DNA from: Anaspis maculata
Taxonomy: Eukaryota; Arthropoda; Insecta; Coleoptera; Scraptiidae
NCBI GenBank assembly: GCA_949128115.1
Contig: OX421965.1
Location: 54,988,012-55,052,011 of the forward strand
Direction of reading: 5' to 3'
Length of the DNA: 64,000 nucleotides
Shown one piece after another: positions 10,939 through 22,556 of the stretch (positions are counted from its first letter, which is position 1; each line of letters starts with the position of its first letter). The notes under the pieces were generated by a model that saw only the letters and a program-made list of their open reading frames with translations, was not told the origin of the DNA and searched no databases. The position numbers were made by a program, and so were the translations under genes.

Positions 10939-13900
10939 TATCATGCAGTCTGTCCAACAACTTGATGACTGCTTTCTTTTCTGCTAGCGATTTGCACTCA
11001 CCTCAGCCCTAGCACAACTTCAGAACGGGTGAACTGCTGCCTTTCTTCAATTTTTATTATGCTACAGTCATTGCTCTGCAATAAACGGTTACTGAGATAA
11101 AAAGCTTTCGAAAGTATACGCTGAAAATAGCAAGTTGCTGGCCGATTTGTGGTCGTCGAAACTGCAGGTTCTTACTCAAGAGGCTACACCGTCATTGTCC
11201 GTGGACGGGATATGGCTACCCCAAATATTTCTTGAAAGACAATTGAATGGGCTTCAACATGCTTCAACGGCAATACCGTCACAGTTTGTATCTTGGATGT
11301 TATTAGCGGTCAAAGTTGGTACACGATTGACCGCGGGACCTTAAAAAAACTCACTTTATTTTCAAACGTCATATATAACATGGCACTTTTGTGACTGTGT
11401 TGACAATGTATAAGGGGCATTCCTATGACACCGGCATTGAGCGGCGTAAAAGTACTTATACCTCCGCCGGCGTAAAAGTGGGTTGATTGCAGCGTGGTTG
11501 TCACCTATAGAAACCATCATGATCGACGTCAGGCAACTTAGTCTTTTTTCAATTTTCTTTTTTTTTCAATATTCCGTGTACAAAATGATTGTTTGAAAAT
11601 AAAACATTGTATTGTATTCGGAGTATAAGTGGCTTTATGTGACTCGTATGGATTTAATTCGCCTCGCTGCGCTCGGCGCCTTAACATCTATACTTCGTCA
11701 CATAAAGTGCCACTTATACTCCTAATACCTACAATAAATATCTATGATCCGTTCCTGTCATTGATTTTTCTTTTTTTTGGAAATGAACGCTGTCAACCGA
11801 ATATGTCGAAAAAGGTTGACTCAAAAGAACCCTGCCCACAGAATTTTTTCTCCTCCTTGTATTTATCAAGATTTATGCGTCAAACAAAAAAAAAAGTACA
11901 AATTCTCAGCATAAGGCCGCGATTAATAGTGCGATTCTGTGAAAAATAACATTCAATTATGCGTTGTTTTGTGAAAAATATTGGCTGTTGCCTAGGCCCT
12001 AGGCAATGGTAGCGTAACAGAGTCTTCATGGATGAAATTTTTCAGAGAATCTTTTGAATAAATTTTCATTGAAAGGTCACATTTGCGACAAAAATGTTAA
12101 ATATTCCCCCAATACATGACAATACAGTGACGGTAACGCGATTGCATCTTATTCGGTTAGATATTTACAAAGATTAAGAAATATTAATTTTGTATCTAAT
12201 AACTGGAGAGTAAAAAATTCATGAGCCTTGGTAATTGTACAAAATGTTCATCAAAATGAAGTGACATGATTGGTTGGCTGAATCACTTGCATATTATTTA
12301 GACAGCAAAGCAACTCCAAATGGAATTTTTTTCTTGATCGCCTGGTATAAAATGGGCCAATCCAAGCAAAGAAAAGGAGTCAATGAGATCAGATAATTGT
12401 ATTCCTCGCAACTGCCTGGCATCAAGTCTATTTAAATTAAATCTTTTACAACATAGCTGGAACGTAATTGCAGCCGAGAACCGCATCCACTAAAGATTTT
12501 ATCGCCCATTTCCTAATGGCAACATCAACAGCCAAAGTACTCGCACCACACAACACAGAACTTCATTATCTTGGCTTGGCGAATCCGCGCGAAAAACTGT
12601 TGCACTTGGCTAGGAAAGTGTAAATACATTTTTCTCGAGTGCTCGTGTAACAGACATAGAGCTGAGACGAGCCATTGACTCTTCCTTACGTCTCAGAAAT
12701 ACAAACGAAAAGGGGGTCTCGAGTGACACTCAGCCAAAAAATAAACAATTAAGAGGCAACGATACAATAAAACTAAACCAATAGATTTATAAATAACTAC
12801 TAGACTGATGCGATGCTGGAATGTGGAGAGTATCGCACATAAACAAACGCTCAGAGAGTCATAATAATAATAATTAAGACGTGTCGCTTCATCGGATGGG
12901 ATGCCACTAAAACAGGCTATTTTCGGATGTGTCCAGAAATAAAAGTTTCTCGTTGGATTTTTAAGAATTAAGGACGCGAATGAATATGACAAATTATAGA
13001 CGAACATTAATAGTAATTATAGACGAACATTTATAGTAATGTACAAGGTCAATCGATTAAGTAGTATGCTTGGATATGTGAATGATATTATTAGCATCCA
13101 GCATAAAAATATATTGGAAATGGCTTCTTGAGTAGTAGCTACCTTATTATAGTCTATTCTAGACTTGACCTATAAAATGGCTTTAAATTATTCTGGTCCT
13201 TCGATCTGGAATATACCTATTGTTAATTATTCAACTGATGTGGGCGTTTTTATTGTATCTTGTATCTTTGCTGGTGAAAAAAAATTGACACTGAACCGAA
13301 GCCGTAGGTACTCCTCTCGTCATTCTTCCTCCCATACCTCGTTAGTGTGGCTCCATCAGAGTGTTTATACAGTTTTCAAAGAAGAAGTACGTCAAGAATA
13401 ATTGTTACACGGCATTCGATGTGGAAATTGAAATAGAAGGAGAAATAGGGATAGGGTCTAGTACACGTTAGATTCTTAGGGATAGTAGGGACAATTCACT
13501 TATTACGACTAGCTTATTACGACAGGAAAAGCTGGTTAAGTATGCGTGTGAAACAGACGGACTGACAACTTTTATTTAAATGGCGAGAACACGAATTGAT
13601 TTTAGGCTCTGCCAGAATCTTACCTCGACAGGGGTGGGTTTTGTGTAAATAAATCAAACGCCGTTTCCGTACGCATATAGCATATAGTCCGGGTGTACTG
13701 TATAGCCTGAGGATTATTGGACTTCCCTATAACTAAACGCCGTTCAAAATAATATGTTTTATAAGCTGGCTGAGAGCATTGTTGTGTTCAAGTAAGGGGT
13801 TGCGCTCTCTCAACTTTCCCCCATCGTTAGTAGTGGCCTTTGGCAGTAGGTAACTCTTTTTTCCGTAGACGAGACGTACTAGAACCCGAAACTTGATGAT

Positions 13901-14217
13901 ATAATTATTGTGATAGGGTACGGGAAGACCGGAAGGCTATGCTTCAGGAACTTTGTACTTTTTTTGAATTAAATTGTAACAAGAAAACAAACACGCAAAT
14001 ATAAAAATATTGCGCCTCTTTGGGCCATATAGCGGGCATCTTGCATTTTTAATGAGAGGTCGGAGAGCTCTGTTCCATTAAATTGTAACAAATCTCATAC
14101 AATATACAGCCCGAGATACAGCCCAACAACAAAAAAACTCTTGTTATGCCCTGGATATCTTTGCTGCGGATTTTTAGCGCATTTTCCATCTTGATGAAAA
14201 TCGCTATTGCAACCGCT
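10939..14217. other. Gene-free stretch
   Basis: No supportable gene. It contains the palindrome at 11620-11722 and, near 11990, a sequence (GGCTGTTGCCTAGG) that recurs inverted near 47580, so part of it is dispersed repeat. The remaining open frames are short and without motifs. Confidence 0.5.
11620..11722. repeat. 103-bp hairpin with near-perfect 25-bp arms
   Basis: GGAGTATAAGTGGCTTTATG with its GTGAC continuation is mirrored by GTCACATAAAGTGCCACTTATACTCC, around a loop of about 50 nt. It may be a tiny MITE or a structured RNA. The single one-base bulge suggests it is young or constrained. Confidence 0.7.
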
Positions 14218-14220
14218 TTG

Positions 14221-14258
14221 TCCGTCCGTCCGTCCGTCCGTCCGTCCGTCCGTCCGTT
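14221..14258. repeat. (TCCG)n microsatellite
   Basis: About nine TCCG units. The flank to the left (TTTTTAGCGCATTTTCC, then GCTTTG) resembles the left flank of the (GTCC)n array at 31759, so the microsatellite seems to belong to a dispersed repeat. Confidence 0.9.
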
Positions 14259-14479
14259 CCTCGAACTCCTCCCAAACTAGACGACCTAGCTTTCTAATTT
14301 TTTCGCTGTTACATAGCTGCCACTCCCAAAGGAGGGCTAGGCTATATTGGATGTCTATATTGCGCCGCCAACATAGAGAAAACCGCCCCCAATAAACTTG
14401 AAATAACATAATATTGCACTTTCTACCAGACCTGATGCTCTGGTGTTCTCATTTTTTAAATAATACATAGTTGCCACTT

Positions 14480-15740
14480 ATAAACGTAAGCCAAGAAACA
14501 TTCCGTCTTCAATATGCGCCGCCGACATGAAAAAACTGCTAAAAACCGCCCCCAATCACTTTAAAATGAAAAACATGAACCCGAAGACATAGCGATCTGA
14601 TTCTTTCGGTATATGAATAGCTGACTAAAAATGGAAAAGGATAGGCTACTTTTAGTTAGTCGCCGCCCCCAGATACCGCCCCCAAACGATAAAAAGTGCA
14701 ACTTTCACAAATGTTACTGATTGAGATGTTCCCTTAAACATTTAGGAACTGCCTACTGAAATTGTGCAACATTTGCTCAGTCGACCGCTGCCGCTCCCAC
14801 ACGCCGCCCCCAAAGTAAGAGATAGATGAAAAACATGAACCCGAAGACATAGCGATCTGATTCTTTCGGTATATAAATAGCTGACTAAAAATGGAAAAGG
14901 ATAGGCTACTTTTAGTTAGTCGCCGCCCCCAGATACCGCCCCCAAACGATAAAAAGTGCAACTTTCACAAATGTTACTGATTGAGATGTTCCCTTAAACA
15001 TTTAGGAACTGCCAACTCAAATTGTGCAACATTTGCTCAGCCGACCGCTGCCGCTCCCACACGCCGCCCCCAAAGTAAGAGATAAATGAAAAACATGAAC
15101 CCGAAGACATAGCGATCTAAGTTTTTCGCTATATGGATAGCTGACTAAAAATGGAAAAGGATAGGCTACTTTTGATATGGCGCCGCCTCCAGCTTCCGCC
15201 CCCAAAAGAAAAAAAGTGCAACTTTCAACAATTTTCACTGATTTAGCTGATAATGTTACCTCGAACATTTAAAAACTCTTGACTCAAACTGTGCAAGAAT
15301 TTCTTTGCCAAACTCTGCCGCTCCCACACGCCGCCCCCAAAGTGAGAGATGAATGTAAAACATAAACCTGAAGTCATAGCGATCTAATTCTTCCACTATA
15401 TTGATAGCTGACTGAAATTAGAAAAATATAGGCCACTTTTAATTAGCCGCCGCCTCCAGCTGCGCCTCCAAACAAAAAAAAATGCAACTTTTACAGTTTT
15501 CACTGATTGTCATATTTCCCACACATTGAGAAACTCCCAACTCAAACTGTGCAACAGTTACTTTGCCGAATGCTGCCACCCCCACACGCTGCCCTCAAAG
15601 TAAGAGATAAATGGAAAACATAAACCCGAAGACATAGCGATCTAATTCTTTCGCTATATGGATAGCCGACTAAAAATGGAAGAGAATAGACTACTGTTGA
15701 TTAGTCGCCGCTCCCAGCTCCCGCCCTCAAACAAAAAAAT
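14480..15740. repeat. Tandem array, ~260-bp unit, about 4.5-5 copies
   Basis: The phrase AAACATGAACCCGAAGACAT (or a close variant) recurs at 14571, 14831, 15091, 15358 and 15616, giving periods of 260, 260, 267 and 258 bp. Each unit also has ACACGCCGCCCCCAAAG, CTGACTAAAAATGGAAAAGG and GTGCAAC blocks. Copies 1-2 are almost identical and later copies are more diverged. The C-rich CCGCCCCCA motif occurs two to three times per unit. A related degraded stretch extends left to about 14340. Non-coding. Confidence 0.9.
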
Positions 15741-15964
15741 ATATTGATAAGTGAAAGAATTTTCAATCAAATCTATTTCATTGGCAAGTACCCCATTCTG
15801 ATAACACAATATCACAATGAGTTTCGAAAGAAGAAAGTGGGCAAGGAATGGTGTTTCTCCTTCAACAAAATTTCTTTACGTTCACAATATGCCTCTTTGA
15901 GAAAATGCGCTACTGAGACTCACGCACGTGAAGGCATACTCACTTGTTATATTTCCGAACATAT

Positions 15965-16372
15965 TCGATCACTTCTATTTTCGTTGTTTCCGAAGATTTT
16001 AGTGAACTGTTTGTGGAAAAAGAATGAGTACAAAAAAATCAACCTCTGAATCTGCAAAGAACTCCTGTTTTGTATACAGGGTGAGTCATGAATCCTGAAA
16101 ATTATTTTTTTTTCCTGAAAGTACCTGTATACAGCCACATTGGTCACATAACCTATGTAGATCACAATAAAACTATAAAACACAATTCGTTTGAATAGAA
16201 TTCTGTTGCTTCTGGTTTTTTCGAAAAACTAAATTTTTGTAGTTCATGGTTCAGCCTGTATAGAAAAGAGAAATTCAATACAGATTCAGAGGTTGATTTT
16301 TGTACTCATTATTTTTCCATAAACGGTTTACTAAAATCTTTTGAAACAACGGAAATAGAAGCAATCGAAGGA
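15965..16372. repeat. Nested coaxial palindrome with inner CAGGGTG element
   Basis: The outer arms (15965-16065 and 16270-16372, sharing AATCAACCTCTGAATCTG and GATTTTAGTRAAC) are inverted repeats centred at about 16168. Inside lies a TA-flanked element, 16077-16258, starting CAGGGTGAGTCATGAA and ending TTCAGCCTG, also centred at about 16168. There is no coding content. Confidence 0.75.
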
Positions 16373-16499
16373 CCAATTTTTGTCCCTCCATAACTTTGAA
16401 GTTAAAAGACAAAATGTTTTTAACAACTTTCTAGCACTCTACTACACCCCCATATTATGCACTGTTGAGATGGTCCGACACTTTTGAATCACCCTGTAT

Positions 16500-16715
16500 G
16501 CAACTCTGGACAATATCATTGCTTAAGTGCGCATGGTGGGATCTAATGCAGCGTTGCATTTCGGCTCGAATATTGGTTTTGAGTTCTAGTGTCCGGAGTT
16601 TGTCAGCATAGACTTGCGCTCTCAAGAAACCTCAAAGATATAAATCTGGCAGCGTAAGATCGAGTGATCTAGCCGGCCAACTAATGTCGCCGATTTTTCG
16701 AGATATTGAACGTCC
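16500..16715 (-). pseudogene. Mariner-family transposase fragment
   Basis: On the minus strand, one frame from about 16690 reads WPARSLDLTLPDLYL, a stop, then GFLRAQVYADKLRTLELKTN and continues towards 16500. It matches the mariner C-terminal catalytic region (WPxRSPDLTPLDFFLWGxLK). The catalytic Asp of SPDL is kept but the frame has an internal stop. Dead remnant. Confidence 0.78.
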
Positions 16716-17653
16716 AACAAATAAGTGAACACTTATTGACAAGTAAAATCGAACTTGTCAAATTAACAAGACATTTTTGAGTAATTCTGAATGAATTACG
16801 ACGAAAATAGCCCAAAGAAGCAAAGTTTATCATGGGATAAGCTGAAAAACGACATATTTTGGAGGCCTTTGGATTGCATCCCAGTGTGCTTTGGAAAAAA
16901 TAGTTCTTCCCGAAAATTATCATATCGTAAACAATGGCATAGAATAAGCATTCTTTTAAGAAAAGTGGGCATGCTGACGGGACTAGACAATGAGGATTGA
17001 AAAAAAACAGCCAATATCCCAAACAAAACCATTCATATTTTTGCGGATTGTTAGCATATTCGAAACTACTCTCATATCAAGGGCAACAGAACCATTGTTG
17101 ACCAGTGAATAGGTGTATTGAAAAACTAGTTTTATCTTCTTCGCGTTACTAATGGATTCATCATTACATCAAAAACAGTGCTCTAATGGAAAATTGTTAT
17201 TATTGAACTGTTTTTCAACCAATAGGAACAATTTATTGCCAATAGAAGGTAGGCGAACGTCAGTGCAGAAGTGTCACTTGTCAAACGTTTCTATTTTTAG
17301 AAGCCAATATACAATTTCTGGGCGATTATCAAGGTTGAGTAGATAAAAATAGTATATTACAATTTATTGCTATCTCCCTCAAAAACCCAAATTTTGCCGC
17401 GCCAAAGTCATAAGAATGTTAGAATGAATTTGAAAATCACGTCAAAACCGGCCACAAGATTTTTGGAACCCTTCAAGTTCCCCCTTTGAAATTCGAAAAA
17501 CTCTCAAATATCGAGGCAAATTGTGAAAAGCCGACACCCTCCACTTGAGATGTGGTTTAGGAGTAATTTTTTTTTTAATACCCCGTGCTCGAATCAAATT
17601 TCACATTCTCGCACATTCTTTTCTCCCCCGGTAAGTAGTCGGCATCGGTTAAG

Positions 17654-17912
17654 TATCATTTACATAGACCTTAACCGTAACAGTTACAGCAAGGCTAACC
17701 TTAGTGTACAAGTTTGAGCCTGTTGTATATTTCATCCCTGAGGCCGAGAACACATCGAAAGCAGGTTGTCGACGCCGAGATCGGAAATCAGTTAACCAGC
17801 AAACTATATTCGTTGCGTTCTCGGCCTCACTGATGGAAGGTACAGATCCAATCTTCTACACTAAGGTTAGGCGTTGCTGTTACTATTACGGTTAAGGTAT
17901 ATGTAAATGATC
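17654..17912. repeat. Palindromic MITE, ~260 bp
   Basis: The ends ATCATTTACATAGACCTTAA and TTAAGGTATATGTAAATGAT are inverse complements. Pairing continues through GTAACAGTTACAGC, CTAACCTTAGTGTA and GAGGCCGAGAAC blocks to the centre. No coding part. Confidence 0.82.
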
Positions 17913-20184
17913 CCTTAGTTTTTGTCAACTTGACAGTGATTTAAACGGCTTTTCTTCGCTTTTCTGTTCTGACTCCAATGGTTTAATTAAACGTTCGAAA
18001 TGTTCGATTACCCAGTCCAAAGACCTGGATAACTTCCGCATCCCCAGTCCAAGTTCGGTTCTCAGCGGTAAGTTTCATTGCTTTAAACACAAGGGCACAT
18101 ATGGGTTTTTATGATATGATTATGATCTCGCTAGTCTCTGGTGAACGTTGGTGCTCAATATGATCTCGCATGTTTCACCTCCCGCTAGGTGGCTAAGTGT
18201 TAATCGAAATCGCGAATAGTCGACGCGCCGAAGCACTTTAGTCTTTAGTAATAGGTGAAGCTGGCGCTCAGCATTTTTGATCGCGCGCTGTCATTACTGA
18301 ATTGATTCGGCGCCTCAAGTGTGGCTGTGGGACCACTCCTACTGCAGCACAATGGTTTATTGCCAGGATTGCCAGGACAGTGACTAACGAAACCCGATCC
18401 CGAAAGATTCAACGAACCATCAATAACAAAGTTTACAGGTCTTCTGTTCAATTTAAAAATTTCCAAGAACAAATAAAACAAACTTGTTTGAAATTTATTC
18501 AGAGCCTCTCGCTCGTGCCCCCGACTCGCTCATCAACGGCAGCCACTCACTTCATCAATTTGCAAGACCCTTGTTCGATTAAATATCGAATGAGAGACTG
18601 AGAGAGAGAGGCCGGTGCGACACCTGTTGTCTGAAGATTCCCCGTGAGCTCACCCCACGAGTCTACGGCGGTGGTGAGGCGATGCAGATGTTGCCCTCCT
18701 GATGAAGCCCCCGACCCCACACTTTTCACCACCCGCACGCCCCACGAAAGCTTTCTCTCTTTCCTCTTTCTTTCCTGCGGCGCTTCCTATACTCATCCGC
18801 TTCTTCCTGTTAATGCTGGCACAATAGAGCGTCGGCCCAGCCGCCATGGCAACCCCCAATAAATCCGTGCGCGGACCAGACTGCTGGAAACGAAGATGGA
18901 CAGATTTATGCCTCTGTCCTCTTCTCCGCGATTCCTTCATCCTCGAATCCTCCTTCCGTCCTTCAGTTTCCGCACTATTGGCTATTTCTCTGACACACAC
19001 CGTGTAACTTTGAGACGCTTTTAGTTGCCTGCTAATTAGCAGCCGCCGTGGAATTTAATTTATCGCCTGATGGTGGAGCAGTGTAGCAGACGTTTCGGTT
19101 CGAGAATGCCGGTAATTGCTTCGAATTAAAAATTCATACTGGAAGTCCGCAAAGTGCAAAATCTGTAATTGCAGCATTTTATCTCATTCGTTGACGCCGT
19201 AGAGATTTAGTGCTCTTTTTTTGGCGTCATCAGAGGGTGCTGTTAGTCACAGACGCTAGAGTTTTAATATCGATTAGGTTGGCAATTGCAATTTGTCAGG
19301 TATCACTTCCTTGCTTGCTCCTATTCCAGATTGCCAAGAAACCAATATAGGACAGCAAGTTAGTTGCTGTGAATTTGGTCACGTCACGGGGGTCACGTCC
19401 ATCGGAATTTCTCATTCAGGCAAATAATGGCAACAAAAACAATCGATACTCACAGATGGCAAAGGCATCCAAACCAAACAATAATAACAATTGTTGATTA
19501 ATAATGATCAATCTAGTAATTTGTGGTAATTTGTTGCTGCTGAGAAACACAGACCGAACCCACGGACAGCATGTTTCGACGTTCCTACGTCTTGTCAGCT
19601 TGGCTAATGCCGAAACTTTTCAACAGCTATAGCTACATATCTACATATGGTTTTGAACAGAAACAAAATATCTTAGTTTCATTACTTCCATTATACCCAC
19701 TTGAGCTTAGACTAAGAGACAAAAGAGGCATCAGCTGAGAAAAGAGAGGCCTGCTTGTGGAAGCTAAAAAGGAGCTTTAGGATAATTAGCATAAGCAGTG
19801 TTCTGAAAATGCTCAACGCCAAGCGTCACAGGTGTGTTTGCATGTTGCAACATTAATTTGCAGACAGTGTGTCGCTTGAGACAGCCGCGATATTCAGGAA
19901 CCAGGTGTTGATTCTTTGAAGATCTTCCACCTCCTCACTTCTCACGTTACAGTTGTGTCAAGATTATAATAATTAGGACGCTTATTCACATTTCTATAAA
20001 TACTATATTTGTTGTCGACCACCCAGGCTTCTATAGACATTTATTTGTTACCTTTCTTTTTTCGTAGCTCAAATATTATTCTTTTGGTAACCAACAATGA
20101 GACGGTTTTACCTGTGGGAATATTTTGGAAAAATGAGACATTCTGTCTGATTTGAATTGTTGACCCCTGATTCAGGTATAAGGC
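17913..20184. other. Gene-free stretch, partly GC-richer
   Basis: No recognisable gene or transposon. 18480-18960 is richer in C and contains pyrimidine runs and a short GA repeat near 18600. Frames of 70-116 codons there lack family motifs and overlap on both strands. It could be an upstream regulatory region or untranslated exon, but the sequence alone cannot show this. Confidence 0.45.
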
Positions 20185-20363
20185 TAAGGGTGGGTTCAGT
20201 CAGATTATTCAGCCGCAAGTTTTAAATTTAGCCGTGAGCGCGCTGCATTGCTTATTGGCTGTTCTTAGGAGGCTGGTTTATAAAAGCCAATGGGCGTCGC
20301 GTCGTTACGCTTGCGACAAAAATTGAAACTTGCGGCTGAATAAGCTCACTGAACCCACCCTTA
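20185..20363. repeat. Short TIR element, ~180 bp
   Basis: The terminal inverted repeats of about 38 bp start TAAGGGTGGGTTCAGT and contain TTATTCAGCCGCAAGTTT. The interior is unrelated. Typical non-autonomous DNA transposon. Confidence 0.82.
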
Positions 20364-20720
20364 ATGTCTTATAAATATGTAATTGCTTTATGGTAATTGA
20401 CTAAATAATTGTATTCACAATAAATGTTACCACCCCTAGAAGATTTCACCTTGTGATTTTAAAAAATCGTAATTTTATCCCAGCAACTTGTCTTCCTTTT
20501 AGGAGACTTCAAATTGGTCTCCTGCCGTTTACAGAACATGAGAATACCCTATATTACACTGATTCCAGAATACAGGGTGTCTCACGAAGTAACCGACATG
20601 GCTTGATGAGGGTAGATGTACTGATTCAAGGCAAATTAGAATCTGCATTCGACATTTTTCTGACGTCTTCCGTTCCCGATACACAGAGGATTTATGTGTT
20701 CAACCGAAAAGTTTGATTGG

Positions 20721-22344
20721 CAGGACCGGACCGAAACCGATTTGCTTGGGGGGGGGGTGAAAGATGTCAAAATTCCGACTGTTATTGTGAGAGAGACTGT
20801 GAAATTGTGGGACAGCAAATTATTGGACCGTTCTTCATTGACGGGAATTTGAACGGGAATAGGTATTTAGAGCTTTTACAAAATTTCATTGTTACGGCCA
20901 TCGGTGTCATTTTACTCATTTTTCCTCCGGAAGGACGGATTCAGCCTTGGTTCCAGCAAGACGGGGCGTCACCGCACTTCACGCTGGCCGCGCGGGAGTT
21001 CCTTGACGCGTACCAGGCATTCCTACGAAGATGGATAAGTCGAAAAGGGGCAATTGAGTGACCTGACCTGTTCCCATTTGGCTTTTTCTTGTGGTGATAT
21101 TTGAAAGAGCGAGTATACAAGAAGCAGCCCCAAAACTTACAGCGGCTGAGGAATGCGGAAGAATACCTGCAGATTTTTCTTCACATTCTGTAAAGGGCTT
21201 TCAAAAACGCCTTCGTCGCGATGTTGGAGGCAGACAATTTGAACATCTGAGATAAATTTTCTAGTTTACATTATATTTGAGAAGAAACGTTTTTCTTTTC
21301 TTATTTCAATAATGAATTATTTCTCATTTTAATTTAGTTGCAGAATTTATCTGAGTAATGATAGGAACAAAAAAAATGTTATACCATACGGGAAAAAACA
21401 CGTGTTTTTTTTTGCTGTCGACGAAAATGAAAAATTCGAAAAATGAAATTTGTCATCCGTCGACAAATTATAATGACAGCAAAAAAACTAATGTCACGAA
21501 CAGATCCGCAGTGGTCAAAATTGTTATATCCCTTGAGGAAATTTTCTGAAAAAGTGCCAGGGGAAGAAATATAGAGGTGATTCCACTTCACTGGGGCATG
21601 CACGCTGTATAGTCATTCTCATTTACGTGGGATCCTCGGAGCGCAGGTTCACCTTATGTTGGTGCCGTCGCCAACCCCAGCCCTGTAGCCAGCCCGATCG
21701 ATAAGCGCTCCCGGTTAAACAGCCAATTGAACCAGTGAGTTTAGTCTATGGGAAGACCTGCGCACGAGCTGCGAGTAAAGAAAACGGCCTATATGAGAAG
21801 GTCTATATGTATGGTGTTTTGGTGTTGATGCAAAACTTCAAAAAAAAACTTCGAACTTCCAACACTGATGACAATTTGCTGATAGTGTTTGAGTGTTCCA
21901 AAAATTACTTCATCCATAACAAATGAGATTATGAGATTACAAAGATTTACGGAAACGAGCATCTTAAAAACCTCATTATAGTCAGCAATGACTGCCCATG
22001 TTTCCGCAAATCAGACTTCTGAACTTCAATTCTGGCTTCACGTTAGTAGTTCTACCACAGTCAATACACTACAATAACCACAAACTTTTTTTTCTTCAAT
22101 TTTGATTTGGCATAAGGTACCACAAACGTATTTGGTACCTACCAACAAAGTTTCTTTTAAATTACTTTAGCGTGATAGTTGAGCACCTTTTTTTTTCAAA
22201 TAGTTTTTACGTACAATATTTTAGTTAATCTCGATTTTGCCGACTGAGCTTGATTTTGCCGACTGAGCTTGATTTTGCCGACTGGATGTTCGCGACTGGG
22301 GGGGTGTTACACCATCACCCCCCCCCCCCTTCGGACCGGCTCTG
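20721..22344. mobile_element. hAT-like non-autonomous element with 8-bp target duplication
   Basis: TTGATTGG flanks it on both sides (20713-20720 and 22345-22352). The ends CAGGACCGGACCGAA and TTCGGACCGGCTCTG form 15-bp imperfect terminal inverted repeats of the CAGRGCCGG type seen in hAT elements. There is no hAT transposase. Inside are a dead mariner transposase remnant, runs of G or C next to both ends, and sequence I cannot assign. The uninterrupted partner arm on the right shows the empty site. Confidence 0.82.
20815..21255 (+). pseudogene. Mariner-family transposase remnant inside the hAT-like element
   Basis: Reads IIGPFFIDGNLNGNRYLELL, then WFQQDGASPHFTLAAREFLD (the QQDG catalytic Asp), then a stop in place of the W before PDLFPFGFFLW, then YLKERVY. 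In a shifted frame it ends RRDVGGRQFEHLR and a stop at 21253, the usual mariner C-terminus. Two stops and at least one frameshift; the N-terminal DNA-binding part is missing. Confidence 0.85.
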
Positions 22345-22556
22345 TTGATTGGCCATATCTCAGGAATGGATCAACAGAATCGATTGAAATTTTGCAGGCA
22401 TATTCTTAAACCAAGGGCCTTTGTTGCACCCTATTCATCTATAAAATAAATATAGGACCGTATCCAAAGTTCTGTTTTTCGAGTTTCTGTTGAAAAAGTC
22501 ATCCTGTAAAGATTTTTTTTTTAATTTGATGTCATATCCGGAAACTACATAAAAAA

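Noticed and set aside
14480..15740. Regular repeats considered as a CRISPR-like array
   Set aside because: The units are 260 bp, tandem, without unique spacers of constant size, and lie in an animal genome. This is an ordinary tandem array.
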